Shown here one piece after another: positions 1 to 8,501 of a stretch of DNA of 64,000 nucleotides. The stretch's first letter is position 1. Every line of letters begins with the position of its first letter. The notes beneath the pieces are model-generated. The model did not search any database. It was not told the origin of the DNA and was given only the letters and a program-made list of their open reading frames with translations. Position numbers and translations under genes: made by a program. This stretch comes from Limimaricola variabilis (GTDB taxonomy: Bacteria; Pseudomonadota; Alphaproteobacteria; Rhodobacterales; Rhodobacteraceae): the NCBI RefSeq assembly GCF_014195545.1, contig NZ_JACIBX010000001.1, positions 392,463 to 456,462 of the forward strand, given 5' to 3'.

Positions 1-188
1 ACGGTCCAGGCAGCTTCCCGGTCGCCGAGGCCTATGCAGCCCGTACCCTGTCCCTGCCGATCTATCCCGAGTTGCGGCCCGAAGAGATTGCCCAGGTGAT
101 TTCGGCGGTGAACGGCTTCGTCGATGCGCAGGCCGGCCAGACCGGCCGGTTCGACAGGACCGCCTGCCCCGAGGAGATCGCGATATGA
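1..188 (+). CDS. DegT/DnrJ/EryC1/StrS-family aminotransferase, C-terminal fragment
   Basis: The reading frame is open from base 3 and ends at TGA 186-188; the rest of the gene lies left of the window. The 61 residues seen contain the PVAEAYAARTLSLPIYPEL block followed by an alpha helix, which is the usual C-terminus of PLP-dependent sugar aminotransferases. Its stop overlaps the start of the next gene (ATGA), so the two are translationally coupled. By context it would place an amino group on a keto-sugar nucleotide. The PLP lysine is outside the window, so activity cannot be judged. Confidence 0.75.
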   Translation, partial: GPGSFPVAEAYAARTLSLPIYPELRPEEIAQVISAVNGFVDAQAGQTGRFDRTACPEEIAI

Positions 189-1186
189 CCGGCACCCGCA
201 CTCTCGAAGGCGCGCGCGTTCTCGTCACCGGCGGCAGCGGCTTCATCGGCTCGCATATCACCGACCTGCTGCTCGAAGCGGGCGTGCGGGAGGTGACCGT
301 GATCGACAACATGGTCCGCGGTCGCCCCGAGAACCTCGAAACCGCGATGCGCTCGGGCCGCGTGTCGCTGGTCGTCGGCGACATCCGCGATGCCGGGCTG
401 ATGGATCAGCTGGTGGCGGGACAGGATCTCGTCTTTCATCAGGCGGCGCTGCGCATCACACATTGCGCGGCCGAGCCCGACACCGCGATGTCGGTCATGG
501 TGCAGGCCACCTACGATCTGCTGCGCCGCTGCGTCGAGCATCGCGTCGACCGGGTGGTCATGGCCTCCTCGGCCTCGATCTATGGCCTGGCGCCACATTT
601 CCCGACGCCCGAAAGCGACCCGCCCTATGACAACCGGACGCTCTATGGCGCCGCGAAGAGCTTTGGCGAAGGGCTGCTGCGGTCGTTCCACGACATGTAC
701 GGGCTGGACTATGTCGCACTGCGCTACTTCAACGTCTACGGCCCCCGGATGGACCTGCATGGCAAGTATACCGAGGTCATGGTGCGCTGGATGGAGCGGC
801 TGTCCGAAGGGCTGCCCCCGATCGTGTTCGGCGACGGCGCGCAGACCATGGATCTCGTGCATGTCCGGGACGTGGCCCGTGCCAACATCCTCGCGGCCCG
901 CAGCGACGCGACCGACCGGGTCTACAATATCGGCTCGGGCACGGAGACCTCGCTGCTCGACCTCGCCAGCCTGATCGCGCGCGGCATGGGGCGCGAGGAT
1001 CTCGTCGCCGAGCATGCGGCGGAGCGGGCCGTCAACCCCGTGCCCCGGCGGCTTGCCTGCATACAGGCGGCGGCCCGCGAGATCGGTTTTCGCGCCGAGA
1101 TCGGCCCCGATGCCGGGCTGGTTGACCTGATCTCCTATTGGCGGCGCGAACGTGAGGCGCGGCCCGGTTCGAGTGCGGCCGCATGA
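185..1186 (+). CDS. NAD-dependent epimerase/dehydratase (extended SDR, sugar nucleotide)
   Basis: This is a 333-residue extended short-chain dehydrogenase. The Rossmann signature VTGGSGFIG lies at residues 14-22 and the catalytic YGAAK motif places Tyr154 and Lys158. Family members epimerise or dehydrate UDP- or GDP-sugars with tightly bound NAD in the cytoplasm. The overall pattern is nearer the GalE-like epimerases than the 4,6-dehydratases, but the exact substrate cannot be read from sequence. It sits between two aminotransferase genes with ATGA overlaps on both sides, so it probably supplies the substrate or adjusts the stereochemistry of an amino sugar for the polysaccharide. Confidence 0.85.
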   Translation: MTGTRTLEGARVLVTGGSGFIGSHITDLLLEAGVREVTVIDNMVRGRPENLETAMRSGRVSLVVGDIRDAGLMDQLVAGQDLVFHQAALRITHCAAEPDTAMSVMVQATYDLLRRCVEHRVDRVVMASSASIYGLAPHFPTPESDPPYDNRTLYGAAKSFGEGLLRSFHDMYGLDYVALRYFNVYGPRMDLHGKYTEVMVRWMERLSEGLPPIVFGDGAQTMDLVHVRDVARANILAARSDATDRVYNIGSGTETSLLDLASLIARGMGREDLVAEHAAERAVNPVPRRLACIQAAAREIGFRAEIGPDAGLVDLISYWRREREARPGSSAAA

Positions 1187-2346
1187 TCCCCATCGCCAAG
1201 CCGTTCATCAACCGCTCCGAGGCCGATGCAGCGAGCCGGGCCGTGCTCTCGGGCTGGGTCTCTCAGGGGCCGCAGGTGGCCGCCTTCGAGGCGGAATTCG
1301 CCAATTTCGTCGGAGCGGCGCATGCCTGCGCGGTCTCGAACTGCACCACCGCGCTGCATCTCGCGCTGCTCGGGGTCGGCGTGTCGCCGGGCGACGAGGT
1401 GATCACCGTCAGCCACTCCTTCATCGCCACCGCGAACACGATCCGCCAATGCGGCGCGACGCCTGTCTTCGTCGACATCGAACGGGACGGCTACAACATC
1501 GATCCCGCGGCGATTGCCGCGGCGATGACCCCGGTCACTCGCGCGATCCTCGTGGTGCATCAGATGGGCATGCCCTGCGACATGCCCGCCATCCTCAAGC
1601 TCGCCGGCGCCCATGGCCTGCCGGTGATCGAGGACGCCGCCTGCGCCGCCGGATCCGAGCTGCGGATGCGCAATGCCTGGCTGCGCATCGGGCGTCCCTT
1701 GGGCGACGTGGTCTGTTTCTCCTTCCACCCGCGCAAGGTGATCACCACCGGTGAGGGCGGGATGCTGACCACCAACCGCGTCGAGCTGGACGCCGGGTTC
1801 CGGCTCGCGCGGCAGCACGGGATGTCGGTGTCCGACGCGGTCCGCCACAACAGTCCGCAGGTCGTCATCGAAAGCTATCCCGTCACCGGGTTCAATTACC
1901 GGATGACAGATATCCAGGCCTCGATAGGGCGCGAGCAACTCAAGCGGCTACCGGGCATCGTGTCGCGGCGGCGCACGCTTGCCGAACGCTATTCGACCCG
2001 GCTTGCGCTCCTTCCGGGCGTTTCCGCCCCGGTGGAGCCGCGCTGGGCGCGGTCCAACTGGCAGAGCTACTGCGTCCGCCTGTCCGACGGCATCGATCAG
2101 CTCGACGTGATGCAGGCCATGCTCGACCGTGGGGTCGCGACCCGCCGAGGCATCATGAACGCGCATCAGGAAGCAGCCTATGCCGACATCGTCACGCCAC
2201 CCCTGCCCCGGTCCGAGGCCGCGCGGGATCATTCGATCCTTCTGCCGCTCTACGCCCAGATGACGGATGAGGAGCAGGACAAGGTCCTCTCGGCTCTCGA
2301 GGAGACGCTCGCATTGGTGCGGCGGCGCGGTGCCCAGTCCGCCTGA
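1183..2346 (+). CDS. DegT/DnrJ/EryC1/StrS-family PLP-dependent sugar aminotransferase
   Basis: The 387 residues match the full length of the family. The SFHPRKVITTGEGG motif carries the Schiff-base lysine at residue 185, and an N-terminal GWVSQGPQVAAFE block is typical of the fold. It transfers an amino group, usually from glutamate, to a keto-sugar nucleotide. The start overlaps the epimerase stop (ATGA). With the acetyltransferase encoded convergently just downstream, it suggests an N-acetylated amino sugar of the bacillosamine or QuiNAc type. This is the second aminotransferase of this family in the locus. Confidence 0.88.
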   Translation: MIPIAKPFINRSEADAASRAVLSGWVSQGPQVAAFEAEFANFVGAAHACAVSNCTTALHLALLGVGVSPGDEVITVSHSFIATANTIRQCGATPVFVDIERDGYNIDPAAIAAAMTPVTRAILVVHQMGMPCDMPAILKLAGAHGLPVIEDAACAAGSELRMRNAWLRIGRPLGDVVCFSFHPRKVITTGEGGMLTTNRVELDAGFRLARQHGMSVSDAVRHNSPQVVIESYPVTGFNYRMTDIQASIGREQLKRLPGIVSRRRTLAERYSTRLALLPGVSAPVEPRWARSNWQSYCVRLSDGIDQLDVMQAMLDRGVATRRGIMNAHQEAAYADIVTPPLPRSEAARDHSILLPLYAQMTDEEQDKVLSALEETLALVRRRGAQSA

Positions 2347-2371
2347 CGCCGCCGACCTACTCGGGGGTGGG

Positions 2372-3010
2372 TCATCGGGGGGCCGGTCGCAGGGTCCGCG
2401 CCGGGTTGCCCGCGACCACCTCCCCCGGCGCGACGTCCTTCACCACGACCGAACCCATGCCGATCAGGGCCCCCGCACCGATGGCCACGCCGTTGCGGAT
2501 CGCGCTTCCGCTGCCGACATAGCAGCACTCGCCCAGTTGGGCGCCGCCGGCGATGATCACCCCCGCCCCGATGATCGAGAACGATCCGATCGTGACGTCG
2601 TGATGCACCACCGCGCGCGGCATGATGAGCACGTGCTCGCCGATTTGGCCGTTCGAGGTCACCAGTGCGCCGGAATAGAGAACCGATCCGTGACCGATCA
2701 GGGCCTGGCCCGACACCTCGGCTGCCGGGTGGACGAAGGTCGCGAACCGGTCAGGTTCGAGGCCGGTACGTGCGATGATCTCGGGTCGTGCATGGTAGCT
2801 CTTCTCCGATCCGACGAGGCAGAGGAAGCGGGCATGGGGATGGTCGGCCATCCGCGCCATGGGCAGGATCGGCACGCCGTCGAAGGTCTGGCCCCGGTAT
2901 TTCTCGGCGTCATCCAGAATTACCGGCACGCGAGCATGTCGAATCAAGGCCTCGATGATTTCGAGGCAATTCCCGCTATAGCCGATGGGAATGATGTCGG
3001 ATCTTGCCAT
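2372..3010 (-). CDS. NeuD/PglD-family sugar acetyltransferase
   Basis: The protein has 212 residues from the ATG at 3010. An upstream TTG at 3073 would add 21 residues that look non-coding, so ATG was preferred, although no clear ribosome-binding site is visible. An N-terminal PglD-like nucleotide-sugar domain (DIIPIGYSGNCLEII) is followed by hexapeptide-repeat left-handed beta-helix turns, with VVHHDVTIGS holding the likely catalytic histidine. Family members acetylate the amino group of UDP-4-amino sugars or O-acetylate sialic acids. It converges with the aminotransferase across a 25-base gap, which fits a shared amino-sugar pathway. Confidence 0.82.
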   Translation of the reverse strand: MARSDIIPIGYSGNCLEIIEALIRHARVPVILDDAEKYRGQTFDGVPILPMARMADHPHARFLCLVGSEKSYHARPEIIARTGLEPDRFATFVHPAAEVSGQALIGHGSVLYSGALVTSNGQIGEHVLIMPRAVVHHDVTIGSFSIIGAGVIIAGGAQLGECCYVGSGSAIRNGVAIGAGALIGMGSVVVKDVAPGEVVAGNPARTLRPAPR

Positions 3011-3361
3011 TTCAAACCGCGCCCGATGAAGGTGGAGAGGAGAACCTACAACACGGTGCTCCCGCTCGAACAAGACAATAGACCGAAAGGCGATAAAATT
3101 CGGTGCGTTTCGTAATCCTTACGGTCTATGAAATTTGTTTCAATAGATCGCCTTAGAGGTGTCGCTGGTCAAAATTTGTGCTAACTTACTTCGTGTTGCC
3201 GGGTCGGGCCCGAAAGGGAGACTTCGTTACAAAAAAATCGATCGTCATGACCAACGTGACGACAACACCACCCAGATGCTTGCTTGCATCCAATTCTAAT
3301 TTCGACATCAGGCTGCTTCATTTTCTAGCCCCGTGGGTCCTACAATTGGAGTTTTGTGTTT
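3011..3361. other. AT-rich 351-base intergenic region between divergent acetyltransferase and luxR-type gene
   Basis: No convincing gene was found here. The stretch is much richer in A+T than its surroundings, and a short open frame at 3178-3384 has no recognisable content. It must hold the promoters of both divergent genes. An 8-base perfect inverted repeat (ATAGACCG at 3078-3085 and CGGTCTAT at 3122-3129, 36 bases apart) is the only ordered element seen and could be a regulator site. Confidence 0.5.
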
Positions 3362-4132
3362 ATGGGCCGTTCTTTTTACAATGATGCGTTTCCCACGAAG
3401 AGAGACAATCCCATCAGTCCTGACTTCGCTGGGAATCCGACCCGGATTACCGACGGCCATGTGATTACCCTTATCGGAAAGCATCCCTTCGAACTCGAGG
3501 TTCTGGCCGCGTCCCTGCGGCATGCCTTCCCGCGTGCAGCGATCCACAGCTACGGCTCCGAACTGGAATGGGCCGAAAACCGGGAGCAGGACCGGGAAGA
3601 CGGCATCGTTCTCTACAACATCGGCGACACGCCGTTGTCGAACGAGACGACGCTGCTCGAACTGCGCAGTTTCGTGCAGCATGCCGGCCGGCGGCGTGTG
3701 ATCGTCATTTCGCGCCGCGACGACCTGATGGGGGTCCTCGACGCGATCGATTGCGGCGCGGTGGGGTTCATCCCCTCCAGCGTCGGATTGGACGAGCTCG
3801 TCGAATGCATGCGCAACGCCTCGAGCAAGAGCGTGGTCATCCCACGCTGCAGCGTGCTGGCGCTCCGTGCCGCGGTGGCGCGAAACGGCGAGACCAATTC
3901 GGGGTTGGAGCGCCACTTCACCTCGCGCCAGCTCGCGGTCGCCAAGGCCCTGCGCCATGGTGCCGCGAACAAGACGATCGCCTACGAGCTCGGCCTTTGC
4001 GAAAGCACCGTAAAGGTCCATATCCGCAACATCATGCGCAAGCTGCGCGCGACCAATCGGACCCAGGCCGCGTTTCGCCTCAACGAGCTCGCGAATGGGA
4101 GCACCTCGGTCGACGTCCTGCCGGATGACTGA
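3362..4132 (+). CDS. LuxR-family transcriptional regulator with aspartate-less receiver domain
   Basis: The protein has 256 residues from ATG 3362; GGAG at 3348-3351 sits about ten bases upstream, so this start is preferred over GTG 3356. The C-terminal ~60 residues are a clear LuxR/GerE helix-turn-helix (FTSRQLAVAKAL then STVKVHIRNIMRKL). The N-terminal half aligns with a response-regulator receiver, but the acidic pair is replaced (LIGKHPFE), and the phospho-acceptor position reads LYNIGD with Asn near residue 86. Phosphorylation is therefore unlikely. Lying inside the polysaccharide locus, it probably controls these genes. It converges on the flippase gene with only five bases between stops. 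Confidence 0.85.
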   Translation: MGRSFYNDAFPTKRDNPISPDFAGNPTRITDGHVITLIGKHPFELEVLAASLRHAFPRAAIHSYGSELEWAENREQDREDGIVLYNIGDTPLSNETTLLELRSFVQHAGRRRVIVISRRDDLMGVLDAIDCGAVGFIPSSVGLDELVECMRNASSKSVVIPRCSVLALRAAVARNGETNSGLERHFTSRQLAVAKALRHGAANKTIAYELGLCESTVKVHIRNIMRKLRATNRTQAAFRLNELANGSTSVDVLPDD

Positions 4133-4137
4133 ACCGC

Positions 4138-5601
4138 TCACTGGCGTACCAGCGTGACAAGTTTGCGGACCGGCCCCTTCAAACGACCGGTCCGCAGGCG
4201 GTTCAACCTTGGCGCCAACAGGTTGTCGGTCGCCGAAACCCCAATGAGCCAACCGATCACCGCGCCGAAGACGGCGATGGCGGTCATGCGCGCATCTGGC
4301 GTCGGCCCCCAGGTGATCATCACGGCGGCCGGGATCAGGATCGTTGCGCCGACGATGCCCAGACCGCGCCCGATCACCCAACCGAGCTCTGACCAGCGGA
4401 ACGGAAGATGCCGCCGAACCGCCGCCAGCAGGGCCAAGCCCTGCACGATATTCAAGGGCAACAGGCTCCAAGCCAACGCCATCAGCCCGAACTGCGCCGC
4501 CATTATGATGGTCGCGGCCAGCAGCGGAACGAATATGAGGTTGAGGATCGCAAGGTCGCGGATCGCCTCGACCGCGACCAGGATCGGAAAGGCCAGACTC
4601 GCCGGAAACAGGGCCATCCCCGCAAGCGAGACGACCTGAAGCAAAGGGATCGCCGCGAGCCATTGATCGCCCAGCAGGAGGCGCACCGCCGGATCGGCCA
4701 GGATTCCGAGGCAGGCCAGCGCGGGCCATTGCAGGATCACGACAAGCGACAGGGCCCCGAGATACACCTTGGACAGCTCGGTTTTGGCCCGGCGCAACTC
4801 GGCGAATGCCGGTAGTGCAACCGGCTGGACCGCACTCAGCACCAGGCGGTCGGGCAGCTGGGTGAGCGACACGGCACGCGCGAGCAGGCCAACCGCCGTA
4901 AAGCCCAGGATCCTCCCGATGATCAGCCGAGGCAGGGTTTCCGTGAGCAGTCCGAGGATCGTCACCAGGCAGGACCACGCGCCGAATGGCAGGATCCGCC
5001 GCCAGTGGGCCAGCGTCGGTCGGTAGAGGCCCGGCTCCGGCCGAAACGTCTGCGCCAGTATCGCGGCCGCGCAGGCCGTCGCGACCGACCCCCAGGCAAG
5101 CGACAGCGCCCCCCATCCGGAGATGGCGAGGCCCAGCGCTGTGAGGGTCCCTACGCCATTGGCGCCGAGGCCGATCACGGCGACCCGGCCGAACGCCATC
5201 TCCCGGCGAAGCAGCGCCAGACGGACGCTGCTGATCGGGGCAAACAGGAAGCCCAGCGCCGCCACCTCGAGCAGCGGCGCGAGATCGGCCGCGCCGTAAA
5301 GGGCGGCAATCGCACCGGCGCCTAGGTACAGACCGAGACCGAGGCCGAGGGAGAGCAGCGCCACGATCGTCGAGGCGCTACGCAGGAAATCCGGCGTCAG
5401 GGATGGCTCCTTGATGATGCTGCTGGCGACCCCGAAGTCGCGGAAGGTCTCGATAAGGATGACGGCAGCGCTCGACACCAAGAACAGCCCGATCTCGGCG
5501 GGCGACAGGAGCCGTGAGACCACGACCATCATCCCCACGCTCATCAAGGTGCCGAGCGATTTGTCGACCAGCGAGAGAAGGAGGGACCTGCCTATGGTCA
5601 C
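4138..5601 (-). CDS. Polysaccharide flippase, Wzx/MOP superfamily (inner membrane)
   Basis: A 487-residue multi-spanning membrane protein with about 12-14 hydrophobic segments; residues near the start (SLVDKSLGTLMSVGMMVVVSRLLSPAEIG) are typical of the PST/Wzx group. It should move undecaprenyl-linked repeat units across the inner membrane. The start is GTG at 5601, whose GTGA overlap with the upstream glycosyltransferase stop makes the choice firm; a longer upstream open frame runs through the neighbour and is spurious. It is the last gene of the - strand block, followed directly by the convergent luxR-type gene. Confidence 0.88.
   Translation of the reverse strand: MTIGRSLLLSLVDKSLGTLMSVGMMVVVSRLLSPAEIGLFLVSSAAVILIETFRDFGVASSIIKEPSLTPDFLRSASTIVALLSLGLGLGLYLGAGAIAALYGAADLAPLLEVAALGFLFAPISSVRLALLRREMAFGRVAVIGLGANGVGTLTALGLAISGWGALSLAWGSVATACAAAILAQTFRPEPGLYRPTLAHWRRILPFGAWSCLVTILGLLTETLPRLIIGRILGFTAVGLLARAVSLTQLPDRLVLSAVQPVALPAFAELRRAKTELSKVYLGALSLVVILQWPALACLGILADPAVRLLLGDQWLAAIPLLQVVSLAGMALFPASLAFPILVAVEAIRDLAILNLIFVPLLAATIIMAAQFGLMALAWSLLPLNIVQGLALLAAVRRHLPFRWSELGWVIGRGLGIVGATILIPAAVMITWGPTPDARMTAIAVFGAVIGWLIGVSATDNLLAPRLNRLRTGRLKGPVRKLVTLVRQ
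4164..4196. terminator. Possible terminator hairpin for the luxR-type gene, inside the flippase 3' end
   Basis: TGCGGACCGG (4164-4173) and CCGGTCCGCA (4187-4196) form a perfect 10-base-pair stem with a 13-base loop, about 30 bases past the luxR-type stop. It lies within the coding end of the convergent flippase gene and has no T-tract, so a terminator role is only a guess. Confidence 0.3.
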
Positions 5602-7418
5602 GACCGGCTTCTCCGGATGCGCGGCCCATTCCGCGTGATCTCGGCGGCCTGAGCGGCCAAGGCCCTGAGCCGGCGCCGTACGAGGGGCGGCAGCAGCCAG
5701 CGGCCCACCGCGTCCCGCAGCTCGGCGAGATAGCCAAAACCCGGCGCCGGCGGCACGCGCGGCCGGATCACCCCGCCGGGGAGGCGGCGCAACGCCCGGT
5801 CGAGCGCGGCGAGGCCCTGCCAGCGCAGGTGAAGCCTCGTGCCGCGCCGCCCACCCGATGGCGGCTGCCCGTTCAGGCTCTGGATCGCGACCAGCCAGGC
5901 GCTGTGCATTTCGGGTGTGCGGGCTGGCAACGCGTGTAGGCTCGTGGCCGGTCGGGCCGCGACCGACCACGGCCCGACCGGCCGATCCGCCAGCCGGTCG
6001 AGAGCGGCGCGCATGAGGCGCAATTCCGCATGATCAAGTTCGGGATAGGCCGACCGCAGTCCGATCGCAGCCTCGCGATGCCCGGCGGCCAGAAGCGCCG
6101 CGAGGTAGTAGGCCCACTCCACCGGGTCGGGCCGCGCGGCGCCGTAATCCTTGAGCGTGGTCGCGATCAGGGCGGACAGGCGGGCGAGCGCCGCTGTCAC
6201 CCGGCCCTGCGCGAGGTCGCAGCGCGCAAGGCCGAAGCGCGCCTCGGGCAGATACGCCACGTAGTCGAGCGCCGCCTCGAACGCCGCTCTCGCCTCGTCC
6301 ACGCGGCCGCGCGCGAGACACTGTTCGGCCCGCCGCAGCGCCGCACGGTCGAGGCCGGTCGTCGGCAGCCGCAAGCCCACCATGCCTTCCTCGGCAGTTG
6401 CGACTCGCAGCGGTCCGAAGACGTCTTCCTGCACAATGCGCGCCCCGTCCTTCAGATTGCGGCTGAGGTCGAACCACTGGCGGATCTGCGGCCGGTGCGC
6501 GAGCGTGTGGCGGGCATGAACCAGTGCGTGGCCCGCGGCGATGATCTCGCGCATGCGGTCCGGCTCGGCCAGAAGCGCGTCCACCTTGTCGACCAGTTTA
6601 GGCGGATCGGCGAAGACGCAGTTCACGCCGTCCAGAAACCCGGCCGCCTCGAGGACAGGAATGCGCTCGGTGACCAGCAAGCAGCCCGCGCCCGGGATTT
6701 CCAGATGCTTGCGCACCAGCTCATGGCCCATCGTGCCGCAGCTCGGCGACAGCCAGCTCGCATTGAGGGCGCGGGCATAGGCCCCGCCGGCCAGCATCCG
6801 GCGCGCCGCGGCATCCTCGTAGCGGAAGGGCGGCGTCACGAGGCAGACATAGCGCTCGGTTAGCAGCTCATGCACCGCCTGTCGCCAGGGATAGAGCCCG
6901 TAGACCTGACCGGTCAGGGTCACCGGCACCACCTTCTCGAGCCCGTAATCCCGAAACACCGCAGGGTCGATGAAATTGGGCCAGACGAAGCATCGCCCCG
7001 CGAGCGATGGCGTATAGCCGGGCGTAGCGGTTCCGATGGCAAAGACCGTCTCGATGCCCCAGCCATCCATGTCGGCGAGCAGTCCGGCGCGCCGATCGCA
7101 CCACGGATCGCCATTGTGCAGGGCGATCTTCGGGATGCCGGGATGCGCATCGGTGCCTGTGATACGGGGACGGGTCGAGCCATGCGTGCGGTACCCGGCC
7201 TCGAACAAGGCAAGGTCAGGCTCGAACCGGTCGCAGACCTCCCTGTAGTCGCAGTCCTCGGAGATCACCTCGACCTCGAAATCGTGGGCGAGGCATTTGA
7301 CGTGGAGCCGCGCATGCTGCTCGAGAAAGCCTGAGGCCTTGGCGTTCGGGCAATGATTCCACTGAAAGAACACGAGCCGCGGCTTCTTGCCCCCGGCCGC
7401 CGCTGGACCGGGTGTCAT
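5598..7418 (-). CDS. CgeB-like glycosyltransferase with C-terminal helical-repeat extension
   Basis: The 606 residues fall into two parts. Residues ~12-340 resemble the CgeB/Glyco_trans_1_2 group of GT-B glycosyltransferases: [17 protein letters not shown] at the start, [18 protein letters not shown] at the donor-binding region, and a C-terminal helix ending [13 protein letters not shown]. Residues ~370-490 contain TPR-like helices ([16 protein letters not shown] and similar), followed by a basic tail. It probably adds a sugar to the lipid-linked repeat unit in the cytoplasm. Its ATG overlaps the UDP-xylose synthase stop, and its stop overlaps the flippase start, so the three genes form one operon. 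Donor and acceptor are unknown. Confidence 0.75.
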   Translation of the reverse strand: MTPGPAAAGGKKPRLVFFQWNHCPNAKASGFLEQHARLHVKCLAHDFEVEVISEDCDYREVCDRFEPDLALFEAGYRTHGSTRPRITGTDAHPGIPKIALHNGDPWCDRRAGLLADMDGWGIETVFAIGTATPGYTPSLAGRCFVWPNFIDPAVFRDYGLEKVVPVTLTGQVYGLYPWRQAVHELLTERYVCLVTPPFRYEDAAARRMLAGGAYARALNASWLSPSCGTMGHELVRKHLEIPGAGCLLVTERIPVLEAAGFLDGVNCVFADPPKLVDKVDALLAEPDRMREIIAAGHALVHARHTLAHRPQIRQWFDLSRNLKDGARIVQEDVFGPLRVATAEEGMVGLRLPTTGLDRAALRRAEQCLARGRVDEARAAFEAALDYVAYLPEARFGLARCDLAQGRVTAALARLSALIATTLKDYGAARPDPVEWAYYLAALLAAGHREAAIGLRSAYPELDHAELRLMRAALDRLADRPVGPWSVAARPATSLHALPARTPEMHSAWLVAIQSLNGQPPSGGRRGTRLHLRWQGLAALDRALRRLPGGVIRPRVPPAPGFGYLAELRDAVGRWLLPPLVRRRLRALAAQAAEITRNGPRIRRSRS

Positions 7419-8452
7419 GGATGCAGGGCGTGATGCGGGTCGGCCGCGCCGTTGCTGCGGGATGCGGACCAGCTCGGCGGGACGATCGGTGCGAGACGAT
7501 CGCGGGATTGCGACAACCGGCTTTCGAAATAGGCGATGGTACGTTCCAACCCTGCCCTGAGCTCGGTACGCGGCGTCCAGCCCAGAAGTTCACGCGCGCG
7601 GCTGATGTCGGGCTTGCGCTGGCGGGGATCGTCGCGGGGCAGCGGCTGGAACACCATCTGCGAGCGCGTCCCCGTCAGCTCGATCACCAGTTCGGCAAGC
7701 TCGCGGATGCTGAACTCGCCGGGATTGCCGAGATTGACCGGCAGCGGCAGCCCGTCGGGGGCGTCCATCAAGGCGCGGAACCCGCGGATCAGGTCGTCTA
7801 CATAGCAGAAGGAGCGGGTCTGCGCCCCTTCACCATAGAGCGTTATCGGCTCTCCCTTCAGGGCCTGGACGATGAAGTTCGATACCACCCGTCCGTCGCC
7901 GACGGACATGCGCGGCCCATAAGTGTTGAAGATCCGCGCCACGCGGATGTTGACCCGGCATTCGCGCTGATAGTCGAAGAACAGCGTTTCGGCGCAGCGC
8001 TTACCCTCGTCGTAGCACGAGCGCGGCCCGATCGGGTTCACGTTGCCCCAGTAGGCTTCGGGCTGCGGGTGGATCGACGGATCGCCATAGACCTCGCTGG
8101 TCGAGGCCTGAAAGATCTTGGACTTGGTCCGCTTGGCCAGTCCCAACATGTTGATGGCACCGATGACGCTGGTCTTGACCGTCTGCACGGGGTCGGTCTG
8201 GTAGTGGATCGGCGAGGCCGGGCATGCGAGGTTCCAGATCTCGTCGACCTCGACCCAAAGCGGCACGGTCACGTCATGGCGCAGCACCTCGAAACGAGGG
8301 TGATCCTGCAGGTGCATCACGTTCTCGCGCGAGCCGGTCTGGAAGTTGTCGACGCACAGCACCTCATGGCCGCTTTCGAGCAGGCTCTCGCACAGGAAGG
8401 AGCCGAGGAAACCGGAGCCGCCGGTCACGAGAACGCGTTTGGTTGCGGGCAT
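7415..8452 (-). CDS. UDP-glucuronate decarboxylase (UDP-xylose synthase), SDR family
   Basis: At 345 residues it matches the UXS family closely: [17 protein letters not shown] at the NAD site, [18 protein letters not shown], the catalytic pair Tyr147 and Lys151 in SCYDEGK, and [22 protein letters not shown] converts UDP-glucuronic acid to UDP-xylose with bound NAD. No UDP-glucose dehydrogenase is present in the window, so its substrate must come from elsewhere. Its presence is the best clue that the polymer contains xylose or a derived pentose. It lies 49 bases downstream of the initiating sugar transferase in the same direction. Confidence 0.92.
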   Translation of the reverse strand: MPATKRVLVTGGSGFLGSFLCESLLESGHEVLCVDNFQTGSRENVMHLQDHPRFEVLRHDVTVPLWVEVDEIWNLACPASPIHYQTDPVQTVKTSVIGAINMLGLAKRTKSKIFQASTSEVYGDPSIHPQPEAYWGNVNPIGPRSCYDEGKRCAETLFFDYQRECRVNIRVARIFNTYGPRMSVGDGRVVSNFIVQALKGEPITLYGEGAQTRSFCYVDDLIRGFRALMDAPDGLPLPVNLGNPGEFSIRELAELVIELTGTRSQMVFQPLPRDDPRQRKPDISRARELLGWTPRTELRAGLERTIAYFESRLSQSRDRLAPIVPPSWSASRSNGAADPHHALHP

Positions 8453-8501
8453 GGATCAGGTCCTTTTGGGGAATGGGCGAAACGGGTCGGTCATGGCGGG
8501 A

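Noticed and set aside
3178-3384. 68-residue open frame upstream of the luxR-type gene
   Set aside because: It has no ribosome-binding site, no recognisable content, and overlaps the luxR-type start in another frame.
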